From a virus, in IMG/VR virus record IMGVR_UViG_3300032132_000211, positions 1 through 64,000 of that record: a DNA stretch of 64,000 nucleotides. One strand, given 5' to 3'. Position numbers and translations under genes: made by a program. Of the stretch, positions 57,989 to 64,000 are shown in pieces (within the stretch, counting starts at the first letter, position 1; every line of letters begins with the position of its first letter). The notes under the pieces were generated by a model. The model saw only the letters and a list, made by a program, of their open reading frames with translations. It was not told where the DNA came from and did not search any database.

Positions 57989-59140
57989 TTATACGATTCC
58001 CAGAATCCTCGTAAATTCGGGTATTTGTTCATCTTTAAGTACAACAGCAATAACGCGCTTTATTTCAGGGTCCCAGGTTACTCCACTCACATTATCAGGC
58101 TCTTCAGCATCATTGCCTACTATACCTGCCTGTGCGTGAGGTTGTCGCTGCTTTTGTTGTGTGAGTAGTTCTTCGTCTAGAAGTATTAAATTCTCCACTG
58201 AACTCTCCCCACATGTATATTGTAGCAAACGCTGTATGCCGTTTGCAAGGCTTTTCGAGTCCGTTGCCATATAAATTATCTTCTGCTCCTTGTCCCATAC
58301 GCCAAGACAGTCGAAATAGCCTTTTAAGAAGAACTTCACTACCTTTTTACTATGTAAACTGATTTGATTTATGATGTCTTGTTCACACAGGTCGTAGGTC
58401 CCGATAGCCCGTGTGTAGTAGTCAGACTTGTAATCCTTGTTCTTACTGAACTTGTAAGGGTCGAATTCCACATCGCGTTCCTTACTAAAATCAGAGTAAA
58501 AGCCGATAGCACCGTCCTTGGCTCCGTAGTAGTCAGTGTTCTTAGCCAGTATACATCCAATCATGTACGCGTCTGTAGTCGTGTACATGTCTAGGACGTG
58601 TTCCTTCTCCCATTTTATAAGTGTCTTTACTTTATCCTTCTTAGGACGCAGATCCTGCGCCTCTATCCAGCCCGAGTCTGTCAAGAACGGGTGATCTTCG
58701 CTGACGGTAATTCTCCTTCCACTTTTAAATGTGACTTCAATGCACTTCTTCTCAAAGCTCTCCTTCTTGCTAACTGGCTTCCATACTGGCTTCCTGTTCT
58801 CTTCATCATAGCTGAGAACCCTGTCACCAGGCTCGATTGACTCAGCTTCTACATAACCGGCCTGTGTTAATACGGGTGTATCTGGGGCCATGCATTTACC
58901 CGATGACATTGGGGCCAGGATAAGGCAATTCAAATTGTTAGCTTTACAAAAGGATATGTGTCGTATCCAAGTCTTTTGTAGCTCGGCTAGTTCAATCTTA
59001 GCGCCGGAGCTTTCGTCCTTGACTACATATTCACAGAACGCCATGAAGTCTTCTCTGGCATTCTGCCTCTTCTTCTCCTCTAGGAGACCTTCTCGTTCTT
59101 TAAGTAGAGCTTCTTGTTGCTTCAGTATTGATGCGTCCAT
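57989..59140 (-). CDS. Terminase N-terminal part with N-terminal split intein half
   Basis: 383 residues. Residues 1-82 are the TerL start, ending ILAPMSSGK, i.e. Walker A cut after the Lys. Cys83 begins the intein: CMAPDTPVLTQAGYVEAES (block A), then block B RITVSEDHPFLTDSGW. From about residue 190 there is a DOD/LAGLIDADG-like endonuclease region (AYMIGCILAKNTDYYG and FFLKGYFDCLGVW). In active enzymes both blocks carry an acidic catalytic residue in a D-G pair; here they read KNTD and CLG, so the domain is probably inactive. The ORF stops after ILGIV with no C-terminal intein motifs; these are on 56451-57233. Confidence 0.88.
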   Translation of the reverse strand: MDASILKQQEALLKEREGLLEEKKRQNAREDFMAFCEYVVKDESSGAKIELAELQKTWIRHISFCKANNLNCLILAPMSSGKCMAPDTPVLTQAGYVEAESIEPGDRVLSYDEENRKPVWKPVSKKESFEKKCIEVTFKSGRRITVSEDHPFLTDSGWIEAQDLRPKKDKVKTLIKWEKEHVLDMYTTTDAYMIGCILAKNTDYYGAKDGAIGFYSDFSKERDVEFDPYKFSKNKDYKSDYYTRAIGTYDLCEQDIINQISLHSKKVVKFFLKGYFDCLGVWDKEQKIIYMATDSKSLANGIQRLLQYTCGESSVENLILLDEELLTQQKQRQPHAQAGIVGNDAEEPDNVSGVTWDPEIKRVIAVVLKDEQIPEFTRILGIV

Positions 59141-59685
59141 TATAAGTCAACCTTCTCCTTTTTATCCATCGCCTCAAACTCAGCATCCAAGGCATCAAGT
59201 TTGGCTTTGTTTTCATCTAGCTTATCTTTGATCTCTTTAGGATTGTCAATCTTGACTTCGTGCTCATGCTTAACAACCTTGTCTGGTTCACCCATAAGCG
59301 ACCTTACTAGGTCTACTGCATTCGCCATAGAAGAAGAAAGCTCTTTGATCGTAGCCTTCTCAATCTTATCAGAGTCAACAATTGCCGCCGATGCCATGCT
59401 TATGAATGCTACCATGTTGATAATGGTTTCTTTTTTCTTAATATTATAATATGCTTCTAATTCTTGATCGTCATCAAAGTAAGTTTTTAATTCACCTTTA
59501 CGATACTGTGAATACATATCCCAAGAAAGCTTTGCCAAGTCGGGTCCCGCCGCTAGCATTATTTCAGATGTTTTGCTGTTGGCCTCCTTAACCTTCTTCT
59601 CAAGATCCTTCACAGCCACCACGGAGTCGGCTTCTTTATCCGCCTCTAGCTCCTTCTCGTCAAACTTTACAATTTTCTTTGTCAT
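59140..59685 (-). CDS. Putative terminase small subunit
   Basis: 181 residues, largely helical, ending in an acidic coiled-coil (DKLDENKAKLDALDAEFEAM). It is coupled to the terminase large subunit by a TAATG overlap, the usual place for TerS, which recognises the packaging site. No clear helix-turn-helix was recognised, so the assignment depends on position and general composition. Confidence 0.5.
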   Translation of the reverse strand: MTKKIVKFDEKELEADKEADSVVAVKDLEKKVKEANSKTSEIMLAAGPDLAKLSWDMYSQYRKGELKTYFDDDQELEAYYNIKKKETIINMVAFISMASAAIVDSDKIEKATIKELSSSMANAVDLVRSLMGEPDKVVKHEHEVKIDNPKEIKDKLDENKAKLDALDAEFEAMDKKEKVDL

Positions 59686-59696
59686 AAGTATCTCAA

Positions 59697-59924
59697 CTAG
59701 TTAAAATTTTTGTCTCGGCTAGAAACGTGTTGTAGGATTAACGCAGCTAACCTCTCTAGATCTACGTCGCCTAATATGAACACGCTCTTGTTAACCCCTG
59801 ACTTAGAATCTACAAACAGGAAGAGTCCTTCTATATCACCTTGCAAGGATAGCTCTTCTACTGTGTCGCTGAATCGGTCCAACACCTCATCATGCGTGTC
59901 AGCCTCCAGATCTACAACTTTCAC
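59697..59924 (-). CDS. Unknown small acidic protein
   Basis: 75 residues from GTG 59924, overlapping the upstream stop (GTGA). VKVVDLEADTHDEVLD-like start and two helices (FSDTVEELSLQGD, DLERLAALILQHV). No family recognised; co-transcribed with the terminase genes. Confidence 0.5.
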   Translation of the reverse strand: MKVVDLEADTHDEVLDRFSDTVEELSLQGDIEGLFLFVDSKSGVNKSVFILGDVDLERLAALILQHVSSRDKNFN

Positions 59925-60154
59925 TTCTTTGCCCGATCCCTATACTTCTTGTGGTGCTGCTTCACCTTTTCAGGGTGCTCAGTTTTCCAATTCTTATGGT
60001 AGTCCGGGTGCTCGGCCTTCCATTTACGATAATAATTGCCTTTACACGTTTTGCAAGGATAAACGATCTTGTTTGTCGTTTTCCTGGTATAGAATTGATC
60101 TTCGGGCTGGTCCGTTCCACATTTTTTACAATGATATGTTAATTTGTCCGTCAT
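59921..60154 (-). CDS. Small zinc-binding basic protein, first gene of late operon
   Basis: 77 residues: YHCKKCGTDQPEDQFY and YPCKTCKGNYYRKW give a C-x2-C / C-x2-C zinc ribbon, followed by basic repeats (KAEHPDYHKNWKTEHPEKV). Similar zinc-ribbon modules precede HNH or endonuclease VII domains in phages, but no nuclease domain follows here. AAGGAGAAAAG is upstream. It may bind DNA or RNA; function unknown. Confidence 0.6.
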   Translation of the reverse strand: MTDKLTYHCKKCGTDQPEDQFYTRKTTNKIVYPCKTCKGNYYRKWKAEHPDYHKNWKTEHPEKVKQHHKKYRDRAKK

Positions 60155-60182
60155 TTAATCTTTTCTCCTTATCATATATGCT

Positions 60183-60191
60183 ATTATATCA
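60183..60191 (-). promoter_or_regulatory. Late-type extended -10 for the late operon
   Basis: On the - strand TGA-TATAAT, TATAAT 60188 to 60183, ~30 nt before ATG 60154 with an RBS in between. It heads the long - strand late transcription unit. No clear -35. Confidence 0.55.
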
Positions 60192-60209
60192 TATATAGAC
60201 TTTTTTTTA

Positions 60210-60223
60210 TTGAGAAAACTCAA
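60210..60223. promoter_or_regulatory. Palindrome TTGAG-AAAA-CTCAA in the divergent promoter region
   Basis: A perfect 5-bp-arm inverted repeat lies between the late - strand start (60154) and the + strand gene at 60244, just before the latter's AAAGGAG. It could be an operator serving both directions. Confidence 0.5.
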
Positions 60224-60243
60224 AAGGAGATAAAATAAATACT

Positions 60244-60636
60244 ATGGCCAAGCTACCATTTCGCAAACTTAAGATAGGCCCACATAAATGGGACATTAAA
60301 TTTGCTCCTTTGAACGATGAGGACCATCGTAGCAAGAAGTATAAGAAGGAAATGGAAGGTTGTGGCAAGCACGCTGTATTTTTTGGTGAGACTGATTTTG
60401 AGAAAACCCTGATTAGGTTGAACGAGAATATGGATGAGGAGATGATGGGGGAAGTAATCGTGCATGAGATTATTCACATCGCAATAGACGAATGCAATCT
60501 TAGAGCACAAATCAAAGTAGGTGATGAAGAGCAAATCGTTCAGAACCTAGGTGTGTGGCTGCTGATGGCCTTCAGAGATAACCCTTGCCTCAAAGATATC
60601 ATCTTCCCTCCTAAAAAGAATAGAAAAAAGCGTTGA
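60244..60636 (+). CDS. SprT/zincin-like metalloprotease-fold protein
   Basis: 130 residues with HEIIHIAID (His74, Glu75, His78), the HExxH zinc-binding motif, in an otherwise short protein with KIGPHKWDIKFAPLND upstream and a basic end (PPKKNRKKR). Similar small phage proteins with HExxH are common in early regions; the substrate is unknown. AAAGGAG lies ~13 nt upstream of the ATG, longer than usual. The stop codon TGA lies within the -35 of the thyX promoter. Confidence 0.7.
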   Translation: MAKLPFRKLKIGPHKWDIKFAPLNDEDHRSKKYKKEMEGCGKHAVFFGETDFEKTLIRLNENMDEEMMGEVIVHEIIHIAIDECNLRAQIKVGDEEQIVQNLGVWLLMAFRDNPCLKDIIFPPKKNRKKR

Positions 60637-60661
60637 AAACACATTGTGAAGTTGGTATACT
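60633..60661 (+). promoter_or_regulatory. TTGNAAAC-family promoter, leaderless start of thyX
   Basis: TTGAAA (60633-60638), 17 bp, TGG-TATACT (TATACT 60656-60661), 7 nt, GTG 60669. No RBS upstream. The -35 region is identical to that of 8438. Confidence 0.75.
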
Positions 60662-60668
60662 ATAAACA

Positions 60669-61334
60669 GTGAACCTAGCAAGAATATCCGTTGAGCTTAT
60701 CGACAACCTGGGAAGTGATCTTACTGTAGTCAACGCGGCACGCGTGTCTTTTGATAAGCACCACGATGCACTGGACAAATCTGATGAAGGACTTATCAGG
60801 TATTTAGCTGCGCACGGACATTGGACGCCCTTTTCACATCCGCAGATTCAACTCAGGATTACAGCACCGATCTTCGTAGCGCGGCAAGCGTTCAAACACA
60901 AAGTGGGGCTAACCGAGAACGAGATCAGCAGACGGTACGTTGACTCAGAGCCTTCCTTCTATATACCAGGCAACTGGAGAGCGCGTGCAGAGAATAAGAA
61001 GCAAGGATCGGGTGGTGCAGTAAGCGCAGAAGATAACTCGGCAGCAGCAATAGAGTGTATAAAGCATTACTACAATTGTTTGGAGATCTACAACAATATG
61101 TTGGAGCGAGGGGTGTGCCCTGAGCAAGCGCGGGTGGTTTTACCTCAGAGCATGATTACATCTTGGTATTGGACTGGCAGCTTGTTTGCTTTCGCAAGAG
61201 TGTGCAATCTGCGCAACAGTCCAGATGCTCAAGAAGAAATTCAAGAACTTGCGCGGCAAATAGAAGAAGCCGTAAAGAATCTATATCCCCTATCATGGGG
61301 GGAGCTAACAAAAAAGGAGAAACTAAAATGCTAA
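60669..61334 (+). CDS. thyX: Flavin-dependent thymidylate synthase
   Basis: 221 residues from GTG 60669, converting dUMP to dTMP with FAD and methylenetetrahydrofolate. Core motifs: AARVSFDKHHDALD, GHWTPFSHPQIQLRI, the ThyX motif in QAFKHKVGLTENEISRRYV (canonical RHR is KHK here) and LPQSMITSWYWTGSLFAF for substrate binding. Length is typical. It supplies dTTP for phage replication. The KHK form occurs in some phage-type ThyX proteins as far as the pattern suggests. The mRNA is predicted to be leaderless. Confidence 0.9.
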   Translation: MNLARISVELIDNLGSDLTVVNAARVSFDKHHDALDKSDEGLIRYLAAHGHWTPFSHPQIQLRITAPIFVARQAFKHKVGLTENEISRRYVDSEPSFYIPGNWRARAENKKQGSGGAVSAEDNSAAAIECIKHYYNCLEIYNNMLERGVCPEQARVVLPQSMITSWYWTGSLFAFARVCNLRNSPDAQEEIQELARQIEEAVKNLYPLSWGELTKKEKLKC

Positions 61335-61630
61335 AGACAGAAGAAGGGTTTGAAGGCGAGGAACTCAACCAAGACGTAAGCGTAGAGGACAATATTATTA
61401 TTGAGAACATGTTCAAGGGCAGCCACTACGTAGTGGGCGTTCAAGCACAACTCTTACAGCTTGTACCTCTACACGACATTCTAGAAACACTAGAAGCTAA
61501 GATTAAAGCCGCCGGTATGGTGCCCATCAAAACAGACGACGACGACACTCAGTTGTTTATGATTGCATACGGCACACCAGATGGTGAATACCCGGAAGAA
61601 GAAGATGATGATGACGCAGTACAAGAATAG
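61328..61630 (+). CDS. Unknown acidic protein
   Basis: 100 residues from ATG 61328 (AAGGAG 8 nt upstream), overlapping the thyX end by 7 bp. It has a central hydrophobic helix (HYVVGVQAQLLQLVPLHD) and a very acidic C-terminus (PEEEDDDDAVQE). No family recognised. The overlap suggests co-translation with ThyX. Confidence 0.6.
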   Translation: MLKTEEGFEGEELNQDVSVEDNIIIENMFKGSHYVVGVQAQLLQLVPLHDILETLEAKIKAAGMVPIKTDDDDTQLFMIAYGTPDGEYPEEEDDDDAVQE

Positions 61631-61910
61631 TACTAGCAAGGTCGATCACCCTAGCCATTACAACAAGGGCGGAGTTGAAACCATTGATATCATTCGCACG
61701 TACCTCACTGCCGACGAATACGTCGGCTTCCTTCTTGGGAATGTGCTTAAGTACAAGCAACGTGCCCAGTTCAAAGGTGGCGAGGAAGATCTCGCTAAGG
61801 CCGACTGGTACATCAAACGTCTTGAAGAGTGCCAAGTGTACTGGAGTGACAAGGCGATGGATGAGTTCGTAGACAACCTCGAAAGAATAAAAAGCCTTGA
61901 AAACGCATGA
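61605..61910 (+). CDS. DUF3310 protein
   Basis: About 101 residues if begun at one of three adjacent ATGs (61605-61613); an upstream ATG at 61563 is possible. KVDHPSHYNKGGVETIDIIR, given as VDHPSHYNKGGVETID, then FLLGNVLKYKQRAQFKGGEEDL, is the DUF3310 signature found in many phages, sometimes fused to nucleotide-metabolism enzymes (as in T7 gp1.7, a nucleotide kinase). It overlaps the previous gene and its last codons (SLENA) form the -35 of the next promoter. Confidence 0.85.
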   Translation: MMMTQYKNSTSKVDHPSHYNKGGVETIDIIRTYLTADEYVGFLLGNVLKYKQRAQFKGGEEDLAKADWYIKRLEECQVYWSDKAMDEFVDNLERIKSLENA

Positions 61911-61925
61911 GTAATTTGGTATAAT
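61897..61925 (+). promoter_or_regulatory. TTGNAAAC-family promoter, leaderless start at 61933
   Basis: TTGAAA (61897-61902), 17 bp, TGG-TATAAT (TATAAT 61920-61925), 7 nt, GTG 61933. The 19-bp AAAAGCCTTGAAAACGCAT is identical to the site before 63685. Confidence 0.78.
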
Positions 61926-61932
61926 ATAAATA

Positions 61933-62151
61933 GTGGCAACAGCTAACAAAAAAGATGCAGTACAAGCCCAAGCATGGGCACTACAATATACGAAGGGCGA
62001 CAAGGTGACTCTAGATCCCTTTACTTTCGTATCCAAACAGGACGCTATGGCGGGCTACGAGCACGACGATAGAAATCCTGGTATCTCCTACAAGCAAGGC
62101 CGCAGAAGTGGCGTTGTAAAAATAGTACGAGTCAAGGTTGTTGCACTTTGA
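61933..62151 (+). CDS. Unknown small basic protein
   Basis: 72 residues from GTG 61933, set by the leaderless promoter. Polar and basic (NPGISYKQGRRSGVVKIVRV), beta-rich at the end, perhaps a small nucleic-acid-binding or SH3-like protein. Overlaps the next gene in TGATG. Confidence 0.55.
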   Translation: MATANKKDAVQAQAWALQYTKGDKVTLDPFTFVSKQDAMAGYEHDDRNPGISYKQGRRSGVVKIVRVKVVAL

Positions 62152-62570
62152 TGCCTTCGAGAAAGAAAACGCTCTTCGGTGCATTATCTTACACAATACA
62201 CAAAGATAGGATGCATAAAGACGTTTTCTCGGAGGCGTCAACCTTACTAGAAGATGAGACAGACGAAGAAGGAATTCAAAACAAGGTCGTCTCTATCAGA
62301 AACAAGGCTGGGATAGATCCGTGCTGCATAGTGTGCAGACGGCCCCACGCACCTAGATTTTTAGAATACCACGACGATATCATATTTTTCTGTGACCAGG
62401 GATGCTTACAAGAGCTTGATAATCATGCCAGCACGTATCTGGACAAAAAATATATTAGAATTAAGTTTAGAGTTGAGAGTTACTTGCGTGTCATAGGGTT
62501 TCTTGCTGCCCTATGCACGCTGCTGGCCCCGCTACTTAGTGCCTGCGTTCTTGCCCTTTCGGCGCAGTAA
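62151..62570 (+). CDS. TRASH/MYM-like zinc protein with C-terminal membrane helix
   Basis: 139 residues from ATG 62151 (TGATG overlap with the previous gene). PCCIVCRRPHAPRFLEYHDD followed by FFCDQGCLQEL is a C-x2-C ... C-x3-C treble-clef-like zinc site resembling MYM/TRASH domains. The C-terminus (VIGFLAALCTLLAPLLSACVL) is a membrane anchor. Function unknown; a membrane-bound sensor is a guess. Confidence 0.55.
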   Translation: MPSRKKTLFGALSYTIHKDRMHKDVFSEASTLLEDETDEEGIQNKVVSIRNKAGIDPCCIVCRRPHAPRFLEYHDDIIFFCDQGCLQELDNHASTYLDKKYIRIKFRVESYLRVIGFLAALCTLLAPLLSACVLALSAQ

Positions 62571-62583
62571 GGACTTCACTAGT
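62569..62583. promoter_or_regulatory. Small hairpin before the 62609 gene
   Basis: GGACT-TCACT-AGTCC is a 5-bp stem in the short gap after the 62151-62570 gene. Weak; may be partial terminator. Confidence 0.3.
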
Positions 62584-62608
62584 CCTGCACAGGGGCCAGC
62601 TCCTTTTT

Positions 62609-62890
62609 ATGGATTGGCTTACAATAGCATACGCAACTACAAGTATAGACTGGGTATCTTGGTCAGCTGCTGGGCTGTCCTTGTCTGGTGCATACAGGAT
62701 CGCTCGGAAAGATCACCGAGGATTCTACCTAATGATGGGTTCTAACTTTTGCTGGTTTTATTGGGCGGTAGCACAGGCACCAGCTGTGCCAGCACTGGCC
62801 ACTATAGACTCTATCTACTTCTGTATTAACATCTATGGTTTACACTCTTGGACTAAAAAATCCAAAAAACCCAGCTTTACAACCAGATAG
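62609..62890 (+). CDS. Small multi-TM protein, PnuC-like?
   Basis: 93 residues with about three membrane helices (WLTIAYATTSIDWVSWSAAGLSL, given as DWVSWSAAGLSL; GFYLMMGSNFCWFYWAVA; ATIDSIYFCINIYGLHSW). The spacing of aromatic residues and the final YGLHSWTKK recall half-size PnuC/SemiSWEET-like transporters, but length is short and the assignment is tentative. AGCTCCTTTTT precedes the ATG, so no clear RBS. Confidence 0.45.
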   Translation: MDWLTIAYATTSIDWVSWSAAGLSLSGAYRIARKDHRGFYLMMGSNFCWFYWAVAQAPAVPALATIDSIYFCINIYGLHSWTKKSKKPSFTTR

Positions 62891-62921
62891 AAACTAACAA
62901 AACGGCCATAAGATGAAGCAC

Positions 62922-63197
62922 TTACTGTTGCATAACATGCTGTTCCATAGGGCCATATATAGCGCTCTCTCCATCTCCCTTAACCTCACCTTTGCCCTTG
63001 AGCGTATGATAACGCTGGCGCTTCAATTCTCTATGTTCCTCAAGAAGTTCCATCACCCGTGCTATAGCTCGTTGGTTCGCAGCTATCGCAGCCAATAATT
63101 CCATGCCTGCCTTCCCCGCTGGGTGATTATCATGGGCTATATCCGCAACCACCGGGGCGGGTATCAGCAACGCAACGATGAGCAGCGCAGCGATCAT
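62922..63197 (-). CDS. Small exported helical protein
   Basis: 91 residues with a signal peptide (IAALLIVALLIPAPVVADIA) and a helical coiled-coil-like middle (ELLAAIAANQRAIARVMELLEE). It overlaps the upstream - gene by 4 bp (ATGA). On the opposite strand to its neighbours. Unknown function; a periplasmic partner of the membrane protein encoded just upstream is plausible. Confidence 0.5.
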   Translation of the reverse strand: MIAALLIVALLIPAPVVADIAHDNHPAGKAGMELLAAIAANQRAIARVMELLEEHRELKRQRYHTLKGKGEVKGDGESAIYGPMEQHVMQQ

Positions 63198-63565
63198 CTC
63201 GTATTGTCTCGCACCTCGTCAGAGAGCCGATCAAAACTCGCGGCCTGTCGGTCGAGCATGTGCGTCTGCGCTTCAATAGCCTTTGTCAGTTCGCGCGTGG
63301 CCGTCACTAAGCTACGCGGCACGTACCAAAGTGGAACTCGGTCAGGATCAAACACATTATGCCAGTCGTAGAGCTTCTGAATCTGCCCAACAACTCGCTC
63401 GCTCGTGCCAGAATCAGAACTCCACGTCGCAGCGAACGAGTCACGCGCTTCATCCTCTCCCCAACGCGCATCAGCCGCGTACAACAATATCCCGAATACT
63501 ACGACAACAAGCGGTGGTCCCCATTTATCCCACACGGTAAGTTTGTTATGTTGATAGTCTTCCAT
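63194..63565 (-). CDS. Single-TM protein with coiled-coil end
   Basis: 123 residues: N-terminal membrane helix (GPPLVVVVFGILLYAAD) and a C-terminal coiled coil (LTKAIEAQTHMLDRQAASFDRL). Together with 62922-63197 (exported helical protein, 4-bp overlap) this resembles the topology of two-component spanins or membrane/periplasm pairs, but no lipobox is seen. A late-type extended -10 lies upstream, which suggests late expression. Confidence 0.55.
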   Translation of the reverse strand: MEDYQHNKLTVWDKWGPPLVVVVFGILLYAADARWGEDEARDSFAATWSSDSGTSERVVGQIQKLYDWHNVFDPDRVPLWYVPRSLVTATRELTKAIEAQTHMLDRQAASFDRLSDEVRDNTR

Positions 63566-63621
63566 TAGTAATCTTACTTTCCGACTTTTGACTTCCCATT
63601 TCCGTTGCAGGATATATATAT

Positions 63622-63630
63622 ATTATATCA
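63622..63630 (-). promoter_or_regulatory. Late-type extended -10 for the two - genes
   Basis: On the - strand TGA-TATAAT, TATAAT 63627 to 63622, ~57 nt before ATG 63565. It is divergent from the + strand promoter at 63650. Confidence 0.5.
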
Positions 63631-63649
63631 TTCTTTTAAGACAAAAGCC

Positions 63650-63678
63650 TTGAAAACGCATAAACAAGCTGATATACT
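63650..63678 (+). promoter_or_regulatory. TTGNAAAC-family promoter, leaderless start at 63685
   Basis: TTGAAA (63650-63655), 17 bp, TGA-TATACT (TATACT 63673-63678), 6 nt, ATG 63685. No RBS. Confidence 0.78.
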
Positions 63679-63684
63679 TAGAAT

Positions 63685-63957
63685 ATGGACCGGACTAGCT
63701 CTAAATGCTCTGAATGCAACGTTGATCTAACTTGCTTGGCCTGTGGTAGACCAATTATGTCCTCAGTAGAACAAGAAGATCTCTGTGTACGCCATCGGCT
63801 GCAGTGGCTTCTGGCTTTGAACGACGGCGAGAAAATGTCGAATAGCATAAGGTCTCACATCATCGACTACCACTGCTGCTCTGCCTCGTGCAGGGAGTTT
63901 TCCTCTATATTCGAGACCTTGGACTGTGGTGAGCACATAAGCCTTGCAAACACCTAG
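63685..63957 (+). CDS. Small cysteine-rich zinc-finger protein
   Basis: 90 residues: KCSECNVDLTCLACGRPI gives two CxxC knuckles, and CCSASCREFS a third Cys/His cluster. Likely zinc binding, possibly a transcription or RNA-binding modulator; no family recognised. The last codons (SLANT) form the -35 of the promoter that follows, as SLENA does at 61897. Confidence 0.6.
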   Translation: MDRTSSKCSECNVDLTCLACGRPIMSSVEQEDLCVRHRLQWLLALNDGEKMSNSIRSHIIDYHCCSASCREFSSIFETLDCGEHISLANT

Positions 63958-63973
63958 ACCGATCTGATACACT
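63944..63973 (+). promoter_or_regulatory. TTGNAAAC-family promoter for a gene beyond the window
   Basis: TTGCAA (63944-63949, in GCCTTGCAAACAC), 18-bp spacer, TGA-TACACT (TACACT 63968-63973), followed by a leader with AGGAGG just before the window end. Like 2206 it has an 18-bp spacer and a conventional RBS. Confidence 0.5.
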
Positions 63974-64000
63974 ACAGGTAGGGTAGCAGGAGGTAGACGT

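Noticed and set aside
58110-58298. A TTGCAAAC ... TGCTACAAT promoter-like site followed 4 nt later by ATG on the - strand inside the N-terminal intein half
   Set aside because: The bases encode the conserved intein endonuclease stretch SKSLANGIQRLLQ, and the predicted ORF is a short low-complexity shadow; coincidence is likelier than an eighth promoter.
61163-61327. An extended reading frame upstream of the 61328 gene
   Set aside because: It lies entirely inside thyX; the ATG at 61328 has its own AAGGAG.
1-64000. tRNA genes, CRISPR arrays, insertion sequences, integrase or attachment sites
   Set aside because: None could be recognised by eye; no cloverleaf, regular spaced repeats or transposase motifs were found. 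A tRNA scan would be needed to be certain.

Overview
The window is part of the genome of a tailed double-stranded DNA bacteriophage (Caudoviricetes) with a long-tailed siphovirus architecture. The evidence is an HK97-type head module (terminase, portal, prohead protease, major capsid protein), a tail tube protein, a frameshifted tail-assembly chaperone and a 2594-residue tape measure protein. The host is not identifiable from the sequence alone. Sec signal peptides, a lipobox protein in the lysis region and secreted proteins with C-x-x-D-x-D-C cysteine repeats, Thr-rich linkers and dockerin-type EF-hands point to a Gram-negative host, perhaps of the Myxococcota/'deltaproteobacterial' kind (inference). 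DNA polymerase, helicase, primase, integrase and repressor genes are not in the window, so the genome continues beyond it.

Layout. (1) 1-3.1 kb, + strand: the end of an upstream gene, a large exported protein with a poly-Thr linker, a small dockerin-type protein and a membrane-anchored coiled-coil protein. (2) 3.2-9.9 kb, + strand: replication/recombination genes: gp32-like SSB, RecA/UvsX, Mor-like regulator, SbcD/SbcC (gp47/gp46-like) and a PD-(D/E)XK nuclease. (3) 9.8-17.2 kb, - strand: a surface-sugar/glycosylation island with two paralogous GNATs, a DegT aminotransferase, a 2OG-Fe oxygenase, a sugar epimerase and four glycosyltransferases. (4) 17.2-20.3 kb, - strand: exported SNase-like nuclease, lytic transglycosylase, phosphoesterase and lysis/membrane genes. 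(5) 20.3-37.2 kb, - strand: tail genes. (6) 37.2-50.4 kb, - strand: a three-domain glycosyltransferase, connectors, and unusual exported, repetitive or fibre-like proteins. (7) 50.7-60.2 kb, - strand: capsid, protease, portal, and a terminase large subunit broken into three ORFs by a split intein with a free-standing endonuclease. (8) 60.2-64 kb, + strand (except two small - genes): metallopeptidase-like protein, ThyX, DUF3310 and small unknown genes.

Transcription. Late genes run on the - strand from about 60.2 kb down to 9.8 kb; early/middle genes run on the + strand. Seven + strand promoters share a GCSTTGNAAAC element at -35. In the five with a 17-bp spacer, the start codon lies only 5-7 nt after the -10 box, so these mRNAs are predicted to be leaderless. 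The two with an 18-bp spacer have a leader with a ribosome binding site. Late - strand promoters share an extended -10 (TGNTATAAT), mostly with no recognisable -35; three of these also appear leaderless. A Mor-family regulator encoded next to recA is a candidate activator.

Most notable: the fractured terminase gene with a split intein exactly in the Walker A motif; the seven-member promoter family tied to leaderless genes; a phage 'secretome' (dockerin, carbohydrate-binding-like, SGNH hydrolase and cysteine-repeat proteins with signal peptides); a 20 x 14-residue repeat protein in the head-tail region; and a structured leader upstream of recA.
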